Assembly: GCF_001598255.1 (NCBI RefSeq)
Contig: NZ_BCYP01000013.1
Location: forward strand, 86,416 to 150,415
DNA length: 64,000 bases
Direction of reading: 5' to 3'
Source of the DNA: Mitsuaria chitosanitabida ATCC BAA-476 = NBRC 102408
GTDB lineage: Bacteria > Pseudomonadota > Gammaproteobacteria > Burkholderiales > Burkholderiaceae_C
Below the pieces are notes generated by a model. It did not search any database. It saw nothing but the letters and a program-made list of their open reading frames with translations, and had not been told where the DNA came from. Below are positions 45,918 through 56,076 of the stretch, piece by piece (the stretch's first letter is position 1; every line of letters starts with the position of its first letter). A program made the position numbers and the translations under genes.

Positions 45918-46028
45918 GGAGGCTCCTGGCGTTGTGGGAGTGGAAGGATGAAAGCTGCTTGGCAAGCTCGATGCCCACGAGGAACGGCGATTGCTCGATT
46001 CCTCGCATCGACTTCCGGGACGATCGCC

Positions 46029-46637
46029 ATGACGCCCTCCCGCGGCGCGCGTGTCCGCGCTTCCACGCTCTCGACGTCCCGACGGGTGCTGTTGCTCGTC
46101 GACTTCATCAATCCCTTGCGCTTCGAAGGCGCGGAGGCGATCGCGTCCCAGGCCGTCGAGGCCGCCCGCGCGACGGCGGCGTTCAAACGGCGTTGTCGCG
46201 GCGACGGGTGGACCACGGTCTATGTCAACGACAACTTCGGGGAGTGGCGCTCGGACGTGTCGGTCTTGATCCGGGAGTGCCGCCGATCGGGCGGCGCCGC
46301 GGCGGAGCTGGCGCGTCTGTTGGCGCCCAAGGACGGCGACCTGTTCGTGCTCAAGCCGCGGCACTCGGGCTTCTATCAGACGCCGCTGGCGTTGTTGCTG
46401 GAGGAGCTGGGCGCGCGGGAGCTGGTCATCACCGGCCTGGCCGCGGACTATTGCGTGCAGAGCACGGCCATGGACGCCTACGTGCGTGGCCACCGGGTCT
46501 GGGTGCCGAGCGACTGCACGGCGGCGGAGTCCGTGCAGCAAAAGGAGCTCGCCTTGCAATGGATGAGGGAGCATGTGAAGGCGCGCATCACGCCGACGCC
46601 ATACGCCGACGCATCGCGGCGCCGCTTGGCGAAATGA
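46029..46637 (+). CDS. Isochorismatase-family cysteine hydrolase
   Basis: A 202-residue hydrolase with the family triad: Asp25 in LLLVDFINPLRF, Lys in VLKPRHSGFYQTPL and the nucleophile Cys in TGLAADYCVQSTAMDAYVRGH. The family covers nicotinamidases, ureidoacrylate and isochorismate hydrolases; which one is not clear. ATG 46029 is preferred over further upstream codons that run antisense to the haemerythrin gene. It ends 4 bp from the end of the convergent YetF-like gene. Confidence 0.82.
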   Translation: MTPSRGARVRASTLSTSRRVLLLVDFINPLRFEGAEAIASQAVEAARATAAFKRRCRGDGWTTVYVNDNFGEWRSDVSVLIRECRRSGGAAAELARLLAPKDGDLFVLKPRHSGFYQTPLALLLEELGARELVITGLAADYCVQSTAMDAYVRGHRVWVPSDCTAAESVQQKELALQWMREHVKARITPTPYADASRRRLAK

Positions 46638-46641
46638 CGCG

Positions 46642-47100
46642 CTACTTCTTGACGATGCTGATGCTGCCGTCGGTCTCGAGGATGGCGAGCTTGAGGTCCC
46701 GCAGCGCGCAATCCGCTTCGCGCAGTGCCTTCTCCGCATCGGCGAGACTCAGGCGGTGTCGACTCAGCACGTCGGGGAACCACTGGGAGTCCCGCCCGAT
46801 CAGCACCGGGCAGCCTTCGAGCAGTCGCTCCAGGCGCCTGCTGCGCGAGCTGAAGAAGCCCAGCAAACCGTTCATGACGATCAGCGCCGCGGCCAGGATC
46901 CAGGCGCCGACGACCGAGTCGTCTCCGCCGCTGAGCCCGTTGCTGACCGCCTCGCTGAGCAGCATGACGACCAGGAGATCGAAGGGCGTGAACTGACCGA
47001 CGGTCCGCTTGCCGGAGACGCGGACCATGACGAAGAGCGCGAGGTAGATGAGCGCGGCTCGCGCCAGCAACTCCCAGGCATTGACTTGAAGGTCGAACAT
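46642..47100 (-). CDS. DUF421/YetF-like membrane protein
   Basis: A 152-residue protein with three N-terminal helices and a cytoplasmic YetF-type domain. RVSGKRTVGQFTPFDLLVVMLLSEAVSNGLSG is the family signature, followed by a short soluble part (GCPVLIGRDSQWFPDVLSRHRLSLADAEKALRE). It is shorter than Bacillus YetF (about 230), as is usual in proteobacteria. The role is unknown; relatives belong to spore or general stress sets. Confidence 0.85.
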   Translation of the reverse strand: MFDLQVNAWELLARAALIYLALFVMVRVSGKRTVGQFTPFDLLVVMLLSEAVSNGLSGGDDSVVGAWILAAALIVMNGLLGFFSSRSRRLERLLEGCPVLIGRDSQWFPDVLSRHRLSLADAEKALREADCALRDLKLAILETDGSISIVKK

Positions 47101-47189
47101 TCGCGATCAAGAGGGCGGTGGAGGTCGAAGTCCGTCTGGATGGCAAGGTGGATACCCGCGCGAGGCATGGTCCTTGCTCACAAGCCGCC

Positions 47190-47951
47190 ATGTCGTTCCC
47201 TCCCTCCGTTCTTGTCGGCACGGCTGCCTGGGCATTGCCAAGAGCCTCGCGAGACGCCTTCCCGCAAGCGGGCAGCCAACTGGATCGTTACGCCCAGGTC
47301 TTGTCGTGTGCCGAGATCAATTCGACGTTCAGCAAGGTCCATCGCCCGCAGACCTTCGCTCGCTGGGCCGACGAGACACCTCCCGCGTTCCGCTTCTCCG
47401 TGAAGCTTTCTCGCGCGATGACGCACGAGGCACGGTTGCAGACCCCGGCCAGGGAGGTGTTCGCATTCGTGGCCTCGTTGCAGGGTCTGGGCGACCGACT
47501 GGGCGTGCTGCTCGTGCAGTTGCCGCCGTCGCTGGCATTGGAGCCGCGCGTCGCGCGGGCGTTCTTCCGCGCCTTGCGCAAGGCCTTCGACGGAGGCATC
47601 GTCTGCGAGCCGCGCCATGCCAGCTGGTTCACCGAGGCCGCGAACGGTTTGCTCATCGACGAGCGCATCGGCCGGGTGGCAGCGGATCCTGCCCGACCGG
47701 TCGGGGCGGCCGATCCCGGAGGATGGTTGGGGGAGCATGGTGATGGACGCGGCGCCGTCGTCTACTACCGCTGGCACGGCGCGCCGCGGATGTACTGGTC
47801 GGCGTATGGGGACGACGGGGTACGCGAGAAGGCCCGCGCGATCGCGTGTTGGCCCCGGGGAACGCAGGTCTGGTGTGTCTTCGACAACACCGCCTCGGGC
47901 GCGGCCACCGCCGACGCACTGAAGCTTCAGAGGTATCTGCGCGGGCGCTGA
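47190..47951 (+). CDS. DUF72 family protein
   Basis: A 253-residue TIM-barrel-like DUF72 (YecE) protein: VLVGTAAWALPRASRDAFP, YAQVLSCAEINSTFSKVHRPQTFARWAD, FRFSVKLSRAMTH, LLVQLPPSLA, VCEPRHASWF, YYRWHGAPRMYWSAY, WCVFDNTASGAATADA. It may be related to DNA or RNA processing, but its biochemical role is not established. ATG 47190 is chosen over 47118 because the upstream codons lack family similarity. It is close to, and convergent with, the helicase gene. Confidence 0.85.
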   Translation: MSFPPSVLVGTAAWALPRASRDAFPQAGSQLDRYAQVLSCAEINSTFSKVHRPQTFARWADETPPAFRFSVKLSRAMTHEARLQTPAREVFAFVASLQGLGDRLGVLLVQLPPSLALEPRVARAFFRALRKAFDGGIVCEPRHASWFTEAANGLLIDERIGRVAADPARPVGAADPGGWLGEHGDGRGAVVYYRWHGAPRMYWSAYGDDGVREKARAIACWPRGTQVWCVFDNTASGAATADALKLQRYLRGR

Positions 47952-47975
47952 ACACGCAGATGCAGGCGGTGGTCG

Positions 47976-49871
47976 CTAGTCATCACCGTCTCCGTGAACG
48001 ATCGACCGATCGCGTGGCCATCGGGGCGCCGATGAAGACCACCAAGGCGGCAACAAGCGCCGGACCTCTGGGCGGGCGAAGCGATCGTCGATCAGGTGCA
48101 GCACGCCGAAGTCCTCGGTCGTGCGGATCACCCGGCCCGCGGCCTGCACCACCTTCTGCAGCCCGGGATAGAAGTAGACGTAGTCGTACCCCGCGCCGAA
48201 GAGCGCCTCCATGCGCGCGCGCAGGGCCTCGTTGATCGGATTGACCTGCGGCATGCCCAGCGTCGCCACGAACGCCCCGATCAGGCGCCGCCCTGGCAAG
48301 TCCACGCCTTCGGAGAACGCACCGCCGAGCACCGCGAAGCCGACGCCGCGTCCGTCGTCGGTGAATCGCTCGAGGAACTCGCGCTGCCCTCGCTCGCTCA
48401 TCCGGCGCGATTGCCGCCACTGCGGCACGCCGGGATGGCGCTGGGCCAGCAGATCGGCGACCTGCTCCAGATACTCATGGCTGCTCTGGAACGCCAGGTA
48501 ATTGCCCGGCACCTGATGGAACTGTTCGGCGATCAGGTCCGCGATGGGGGCCAGTGAGCGGGCCCGATCCCGGTAGCGCGTCGAGATGTGCGCTGCGGTG
48601 TGCACCTGCAGTTGAGCCGATTGGAAGGGGGATTCGACATCGACCCACAGGTGGTCCCGCGGCAGGCCGAGCAGCTCGGCGTGATAGTCCCTGGGCAGCA
48701 GCGTCGCGCTGAACATCCGGCGGCCCCGCTCGACGAGGTTGTGCGCTTCATCCACCAGCAGGCCCACGCGCCATTGGCTCGTCTGGGTCAGCCCGTGCAG
48801 GAGCCCGCCATGGTCGAAGTAGTAGTTGTAGTCGCCCACGACCACGTCCGCCCAGCGCGCCAGCTCCTGGCTCAGGTAGTACGGACACACGCCCTGCGAG
48901 AGAGCGGCCTGGCGCACCGCGTCCCGGGTCAGCGCGACCTCAGCCGATGCCTGCTCCTGCAGCGCCTGGGCGCGCGCTGCCGGGAGCCGGTCGTAGAAGC
49001 CCCTGGCCAACGGACAGGAGTCGCCATGGCAGGCGCGGTCGGGATGCTCGCAGCTCTTGTCGCGCGCGACCAACTCCAGCACGCGCAGCGGCGCGGGCAC
49101 CTGTGCCAGCGTATCGAGCGCGGCCTGTCGTCCCGAGGTCTTGGCCGTCAGAAAGAACACGCGGTCCAGGTGCTGCGTCGGCATGGCCTTGAGCATCGGG
49201 AACAGCGTGCCCATGGTCTTGCCGATGCCCGTCGGGGCCTGCGCCATCAGGCACCGACCCCGCGTGGCGGCGCGAAACACCGCCTCCGCCAAGGGCCGCT
49301 GTCCATGGCGAAAGTCTCCGAAGGGAAAACGCATCGCCTCCAGCGCCGCGTCGAGCTGCCGCCGACGCGCGACTTCCGCCGACGCCCAGACCATGAACCG
49401 CTCACAGTGGGCCTCGAAATGCAGGCGCAGGTCCTCGGCCGTGCAGCGCTCGACGAGCACCGTCTCTTCCTGACTGCCCAGATCCAGATAGACCAGCGCG
49501 AGCTCGGCCGCGTCCCAGCCTTCCGAGCTGCAGACCAGCCAGCCGTAGACCTTGATCTGCGCCCAATGCAGTTGCCGATGCGTGGGTCGCTGGCGGTCAA
49601 GGGAGCCGCGAAAGGTCTTGATCTCCCCGACGCGGCGGCGTGCCGCGTCGACGCCGTCCGCCCGGCCACGCACGACGAGCTCGCCGTGCCGCCCCTGCAG
49701 CGGGACCTCCTTGCGATAACCCGCGCCGCGCCGTCCTTGCACCAGCGCATGTCCGGCCACGCCTTCCTCCGCGGACGGCGAAGGTGTGAAGCGCAGGTCC
49801 AGATCGCCGTGCTTGGCGGTGAACTCGTAGAGCTCGCGCACCGCGACGGTGTAAAGGGGTGAGCCGTCCAT
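47976..49871 (-). CDS. XPD/DinG-like Fe-S DNA helicase with apparent internal deletion
   Basis: A 631-residue SF2 helicase. An N-terminal PD-(D/E)xK-like segment (about 1-150, EIKTF) precedes Walker A QAPTGIGKTMG (212-219). A 4Fe-4S cluster is formed by Cys274, Cys281, Cys286 and Cys329, with DEAH at 374-377. The second RecA domain has SATLLPRDYHAELLGLP, AVLGGAFSEGVDLPG and QAAGRVIRTTEDFG. In relatives about 140 or more residues (the arch region) separate NLVERGRRMFSA-type text after DEAH from the next SATL motif. Here the two are fused at residues 383-394. The frame is intact, but arch-dependent activity is doubtful. Confidence 0.85.
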   Translation of the reverse strand: MDGSPLYTVAVRELYEFTAKHGDLDLRFTPSPSAEEGVAGHALVQGRRGAGYRKEVPLQGRHGELVVRGRADGVDAARRRVGEIKTFRGSLDRQRPTHRQLHWAQIKVYGWLVCSSEGWDAAELALVYLDLGSQEETVLVERCTAEDLRLHFEAHCERFMVWASAEVARRRQLDAALEAMRFPFGDFRHGQRPLAEAVFRAATRGRCLMAQAPTGIGKTMGTLFPMLKAMPTQHLDRVFFLTAKTSGRQAALDTLAQVPAPLRVLELVARDKSCEHPDRACHGDSCPLARGFYDRLPAARAQALQEQASAEVALTRDAVRQAALSQGVCPYYLSQELARWADVVVGDYNYYFDHGGLLHGLTQTSQWRVGLLVDEAHNLVERGRRMFSATLLPRDYHAELLGLPRDHLWVDVESPFQSAQLQVHTAAHISTRYRDRARSLAPIADLIAEQFHQVPGNYLAFQSSHEYLEQVADLLAQRHPGVPQWRQSRRMSERGQREFLERFTDDGRGVGFAVLGGAFSEGVDLPGRRLIGAFVATLGMPQVNPINEALRARMEALFGAGYDYVYFYPGLQKVVQAAGRVIRTTEDFGVLHLIDDRFARPEVRRLLPPWWSSSAPRWPRDRSIVHGDGDD

Positions 49872-49969
49872 GGAAAGGGCTGCGGGGCGAGGGGCGGCAG
49901 CCCGCTTGCTCCGCGAGGACGACGGTCGCGCGGCGTTGATCGCGAATCTGCGACGTCAGTCGGGGGGCG

Positions 49970-50923
49970 TCACAGTGGGTTGGGAATCAACACCTTGTCG
50001 ATCACGTGGATCACGCCGTTGCTCGCACGGACATCCACCGCGACGATCTTGGCTTGCGTATGGGTCGAGTCGGTGATCGTCGGCGGCGTGCCGGCGTTGA
50101 TCGTGATCGACTGCCCGAGCACGGTGGTGACCGGCGTGCCGAAGGGGATGTTGGCCGACAACACCTGGCTACCCAGCACGTGATAGATCAGCACATCGCT
50201 CAGTTGCTGCGTCGACAAGCCGTTCACGGTGGTGGCGATCGCGGCGAACGCATCGTGCGTCGGCGCGAAAACGGTGAAGGGGCCCGCGCCGCTGAGTGTC
50301 GTCTGCAGGTTGGCCTTCACCACCGCGCCTACCAGGGTGTCGAAGAGCGGATTGACCTGCGCCATCTGGACGATGTTCAGCAGGCCCGGCGGCACCAGGA
50401 CCTTGTCAATGGCGTGAATGACACCGTTGCTGGCCATCACGTCGGCGGTGCTCACCCGCGCCATGGTGAGCGCCGCGTCCTGGACCGTCACGCCCCCCGA
50501 GAAGCTCAGGTTCAGGACCGCGGCGGAGCCGTCGAACTTGTACAGGGTGGCCTGGGTGGCGCCGCCGGCGCTGAGCTCGGCCGCGGTCTTGCGCATGCCG
50601 AGCACGTGGTACTGCAGGATGCTGGCCAGCGTGGACGCGGGTAGCGCCGTGATCATGGCGTCCGCGCTGGCGAACCCCAGTTGGGTCGCCAACTTGGCGA
50701 AAGCGTCGTTGGTCGGCGCGAAGACTGTCAGCGACACTGAACTGTCCGCCAGCGTCGACGCCAGCCCCGCCTTGGTCGCCGCCGCCGACAAGGCGGTGAA
50801 GCCGCCGCTCTGTGCCGCCTGGGCGATCGTCGGCGTCGGCGTCGGATCGTCGTCCCCGCCACAGCCGGTCAGCAAAGTGGAGACAGTCGCAGCCGCGAGC
50901 ACCCATTTGAATAGACGAATCAT
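49970..50923 (-). CDS. Fasciclin-domain lipoprotein
   Basis: A 317-residue lipoprotein (lipobox LLTGC followed by GGDDD and a Pro-Thr linker) with two FAS1 domains at about 38-175 and 180-317. Each has the SVSLTVFAPTNDAFAKLA / PFTVFAPTHDAFAAI and VIHAIDKVLVPP / VIHVIDKVLIPN motifs. FAS1 modules mediate adhesion. ATG 50923 follows AGGAG. It lies 196 bp downstream of the photolyase gene on the same strand. Pairing with photolyase is seen in several bacteria but unexplained. Confidence 0.88.
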   Translation of the reverse strand: MIRLFKWVLAAATVSTLLTGCGGDDDPTPTPTIAQAAQSGGFTALSAAATKAGLASTLADSSVSLTVFAPTNDAFAKLATQLGFASADAMITALPASTLASILQYHVLGMRKTAAELSAGGATQATLYKFDGSAAVLNLSFSGGVTVQDAALTMARVSTADVMASNGVIHAIDKVLVPPGLLNIVQMAQVNPLFDTLVGAVVKANLQTTLSGAGPFTVFAPTHDAFAAIATTVNGLSTQQLSDVLIYHVLGSQVLSANIPFGTPVTTVLGQSITINAGTPPTITDSTHTQAKIVAVDVRASNGVIHVIDKVLIPNPL

Positions 50924-51119
50924 GGTGGATCTCCTGGTAGGTGTCATGGCGATCCGGTCTGGCGCGAGCGCTTCCGGACGCGCCTCTCGTACGCGAATGG
51001 CCCCGCGCCGGATCAGGAAGATGCAGATCGTTACGCTGTGTGCGATGGCTCACAGGACCGATGAACACGCGCATCCAGCCGGATCGGCCGGATCGACCTG
51101 AGGGCCGCGGCCACCCGCG

Positions 51120-52736
51120 CTAATGGGCGGAACAGCGCTCGCGCAGTTGTCGCGCCTGGCCGCGAATGGCCTGGACCTCCGTGTCCGACAGGCGCTCCAG
51201 GTGCCGGACCTGCGCCCCCAGGCGCGGATGCGTCGAGAAGCGGCTTCGGTGGCGCAGCAGGAAGTCCCAGTACAGCGTGGTGAACGGACAGGCGTCCGGG
51301 CCGGTCCGCAGATCAGGACGATATGGGCAGCGCGCGCAGTGTCGGCCGCTACTCATGCGCTCGATGTACTTGCCGCTGGCGACGTAGGGCTTGCTCGTCA
51401 TCTGCCCGCCATCGGCGAACTGGCTCATGCCCAGCGTGTTGGGCAGTTCCACCCATTCGACCGCATCGACATAGACGGCCAGGTACCACGCGTGCACCCG
51501 GTCGGGGCGTACGCCCAGCAGCAGCGCGAACAGACCCGTGACCATCAGCCGCTGGATGTGGTGGGCATAGCCCAGACGCAAGGTCTGCCGCAGCGCGTCG
51601 GCCAGGCAGGCCATCTCGGTATCGCCGGTCCAGTAGAAGCCCGGCAGCGTCCCCTCGGCGCCGAGCGCGTTGCCGCTCGCCAGGGCCGGCATGCGGGTCC
51701 AGTAGACGCCGCGCACATACTCGCGCCATCCGAGCACCTGCCGGATGAAGCCCTCGACGGTGGCCAGCGGAGCATGGCCGTCCCGCCATGCCTGCTCGGC
51801 GCGCGCGACCACCTCGCGGGCGCCGAGGAGCTTGAGATTCATCGCGGCGGACAGCTGCGCGTGCCATAGCCAGGGCGTCTGCGGCCACATGGCGTCCTGC
51901 CATTGACCGAACTCGGGCAACCGGTCCGTGATGAAGCGATCCATGGCGAGCAAGGCCTGCTCGCGCGTGACCGGCCAGTCGAAGTCCGACAGCGTGCCTG
52001 GATGATCGGGAAACTCGCGCTCGACCATGGTCAGCACTTCGCGTGTCAGATCGTCGGGTTCCACGCGCAGGCGCTCGGGCAGGAAACCCGGCCCACCGGG
52101 CGGGAAAGGCCGCTGGTTCTCGGCGTCGAAGTTCCAGCGGTCGCCCACCGGTTCGTCGCCGTTCATCAGCACGTCGTGCCGACGCCGCATCTGCCGATAG
52201 AAGGGCTCCATGCGCAGGCTCCGGCGGCCCTCGGCAAGGGCGCTGAACTCGCGCACGGTGCAGAAGAAGTGGCGGTCGTCGCGGACCTCGATCGCGTACC
52301 CCGCCGAGCTCGCGGCGCTGCGCAAGGCCTTGAGCACGCGCCAGTCACCGGGGGCGGTCATCAGCACGCGCGCGGGCTTCCACCGCGCCAGCGCCCGCCG
52401 GAGCTCGCCGGCCAGGCTGCCCGCATTGCCCGCATCGCCGAGGCGCACGTAGTCCACTCGCCGGCCCATGGATCGCAGCGCCAAGGCGTGGTGCCGCATC
52501 GCGGCCAGAAAAAGAGCGATGCGGATACGGCTGGACCAGACATGCGTGGACTCCTCACGCACTTCGGCCATCCAGACCAGATCGCGACCCGGGTCGAAGT
52601 CGTCGAATGCCGAGCTTGCCGCATCCAGCTGATCGCCCAGGACGATGACCAGCGAACGCACGGCCTCGCGGCCATCACGGGCGCTGCCGACCCGTGCAGG
52701 GCCTACGGACGGCGGGGGGACGGGAATGGTCGTCAT
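51120..52736 (-). CDS. Fe-S bacterial (6-4) photolyase / cryptochrome
   Basis: A 538-residue FeS-BCP-type photolyase (PhrB/CryB group) that repairs (6-4) photoproducts or senses light. The N-terminal alpha/beta domain starts LVIVLGDQLDAAS, and FAD-site text includes FIRQVLGWREYVRGVYW, YAHHIQRLMVTGLFALL and AVEWVELPNTLGMSQFADGG. Four Cys fit the 4Fe-4S cluster: one in TEMACLADALRQ and three in HCARCPYRPDLRTGPDACPF. Usual length is about 510; the extra is an N-terminal Pro-rich stretch, so a later start is possible. It is divergent from two small genes. Confidence 0.92.
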   Translation of the reverse strand: MTTIPVPPPSVGPARVGSARDGREAVRSLVIVLGDQLDAASSAFDDFDPGRDLVWMAEVREESTHVWSSRIRIALFLAAMRHHALALRSMGRRVDYVRLGDAGNAGSLAGELRRALARWKPARVLMTAPGDWRVLKALRSAASSAGYAIEVRDDRHFFCTVREFSALAEGRRSLRMEPFYRQMRRRHDVLMNGDEPVGDRWNFDAENQRPFPPGGPGFLPERLRVEPDDLTREVLTMVEREFPDHPGTLSDFDWPVTREQALLAMDRFITDRLPEFGQWQDAMWPQTPWLWHAQLSAAMNLKLLGAREVVARAEQAWRDGHAPLATVEGFIRQVLGWREYVRGVYWTRMPALASGNALGAEGTLPGFYWTGDTEMACLADALRQTLRLGYAHHIQRLMVTGLFALLLGVRPDRVHAWYLAVYVDAVEWVELPNTLGMSQFADGGQMTSKPYVASGKYIERMSSGRHCARCPYRPDLRTGPDACPFTTLYWDFLLRHRSRFSTHPRLGAQVRHLERLSDTEVQAIRGQARQLRERCSAH

Positions 52737-52883
52737 CGGGCATGTACGGTGCCGGACGCGGATCGGATCACCCGCCCGACGAGCCCGCTGGCATTGAAGT
52801 CGGCCACGGCGGCACCTATCTGGCTCGCCTGGACTGGCGGCGCCCCCGCCGTGATGACAACTCCTGATTCCCGGTGACAGCCA

Positions 52884-53090
52884 ATGACAGCCGATGACAT
52901 GGAACTCACGCCCGAGGAGCGTGAGGCGCTGTACTTCATCCCGCAGGCGCCCGGTGGCCGCATCGTCAGCGAAGACGTCCAGCGTCGACTGGAGGCCAAG
53001 GGCCTGTTGACGCCGGTTCGCGAGGACGGCCGACGCTGGCTCACGATGGCCGGAGACCTGGTGCGACGCGGGCGACGCGCGACCCCTTGA
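52884..53090 (+). CDS. Small hypothetical protein
   Basis: A 68-residue protein, possibly winged-helix-like: ELTPEEREALYFIPQAPGGRIVSEDVQRRLEAKGLLTPV and a basic end (DLVRRGRRATP). It is divergent from the photolyase gene. No family recognised. Codon use fits a real gene; the ribosome site is weak. Confidence 0.5.
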   Translation: MTADDMELTPEEREALYFIPQAPGGRIVSEDVQRRLEAKGLLTPVREDGRRWLTMAGDLVRRGRRATP

Positions 53091-53149
53091 TTCTCCCCGG
53101 ACGCCTGCGTAAAAATCGTCCGCGTCTGTCCGAGTTCCCTCCGCCGACC

Positions 53150-53827
53150 ATGATCCTCGACATCATTCGGCAGCAGGTGGCGATCTTGCGCAGGCCCCTG
53201 GCCGCCGTCGTGCTCAGCACGCTTGCGCGCAGATCGTCTCCGATGCTGCTTCTGCTCCATTGGCACGGTTTCGCGACCGACGAGCGACAGCGCTCGCCCT
53301 CCCCGCCTGGCCCATCGTCGGCCGCCTCGTCGGCCCCGGCGACAGGGGCCGGGTCCTTGCGGCGCGCGCCGTTGCCCAGTTCCGCCCTGCAGCTGAACCA
53401 GCCCTGGAGCCGGCTGGAACAGCTCGATGAGCAGATGCTGGATGCGGCTTGGCAGCTCGGCGCCTGGCATCTGCTGCGGGAAGAGCGGCGAGGGTGCAAC
53501 AGGGCGGGCGCTTCCGCCAGCGAGGCCGTGGCCTGCCGCCAAGCTTTCGGAGACAACCCGATCGACCCCGAGGACGACTCGCACCTCGTGGCGCAGGCGC
53601 CGGATCGCACCGACCTGCGCGACACGGCGGCCCGCCTGGGTTACGTGCGCTGGGAATTCCGCCCCGTGGCCGATGGCCTGTGGGGCTCGGCAGGCCAGGA
53701 CGACAGCCTGCTGCCGGATGGCCGCCGCCTGCCACCTTGCCCGGTGGCGCCCCGCGCGGCGGTGGGCACGCGGATCTCGCGCAGCCGCTATCAGCTCGGC
53801 CGCATCGACCGCATCGTCCTGCTGTGA
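53150..53827 (+). CDS. Hypothetical protein
   Basis: A 225-residue protein. The N-terminus is hydrophobic (ILDIIRQQVAILRRPLAAVVL ... MLLLLHWHGF). A Ser/Pro/Ala-rich linker (about 50-75) leads to a conserved-looking region (EQMLDAAWQLGAWHLLREE ... LRDTAARLGYVRWEF) and the end GRIDRIVLL. I do not recognise it. It precedes the accessory groESL pair on the same strand by 149 bp. The start at 53150 is chosen over 53087 since the latter lacks a ribosome site. Confidence 0.45.
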   Translation: MILDIIRQQVAILRRPLAAVVLSTLARRSSPMLLLLHWHGFATDERQRSPSPPGPSSAASSAPATGAGSLRRAPLPSSALQLNQPWSRLEQLDEQMLDAAWQLGAWHLLREERRGCNRAGASASEAVACRQAFGDNPIDPEDDSHLVAQAPDRTDLRDTAARLGYVRWEFRPVADGLWGSAGQDDSLLPDGRRLPPCPVAPRAAVGTRISRSRYQLGRIDRIVLL

Positions 53828-53879
53828 CCGCTCGGTGCGCGAAGCGCACGTGGCCGCTGTCGAGGACGCGAGGGCGGGT

Positions 53880-53908
53880 CTTGAAAACGATCGCGCCGTC
53901 GCCAGTTC
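53880..53908 (+). promoter_or_regulatory. Possible sigma-32 promoter before groES
   Basis: CTTGAAA at 53880-53886 matches the heat-shock -35 element perfectly. After 14 bases comes GCCAGTTC, a weak match to CCCCATNT. The site lies about 70-90 bp upstream of groES. No CIRCE inverted repeat is seen. Confidence 0.4.
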
Positions 53909-53976
53909 GCTGAACCGTCGGGCCCTCGGTGCCCGACCCTCTTGTCAATCATCTGCCATCTGAAAGGAGTCCCAAG

Positions 53977-55979
<2,003 letters not shown>

Positions 55980-55988
55980 TCGCGATCT

Positions 55989-56039
55989 GCCCGCGCCGCC
56001 GTGTGCCCGCATGCTGGTGGGCGCACGGCCGGCGCGGGC
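55989..56039. terminator. Strong GC hairpin between groEL and the TonB receptor gene
   Basis: GCCCGCGCCG-CCGTGTGCCC (55989-56008) pairs with GGGCGCACGG-CCGGCGCGGGC (56019-56039) with small mismatches. It has no T-run, but its strength and position between convergent genes point to transcription termination. Confidence 0.5.
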
Positions 56040-56076
56040 CTGGGGCGCCGGCTGCCGACGGCCCGGCGCCCCGCGC

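Noticed and set aside
46100..46739. Upstream extension of the haemerythrin frame over the isochorismatase gene
   Set aside because: It is antisense to a gene with an intact catalytic triad. The AGGAG site and the conserved protein begin at 45917.
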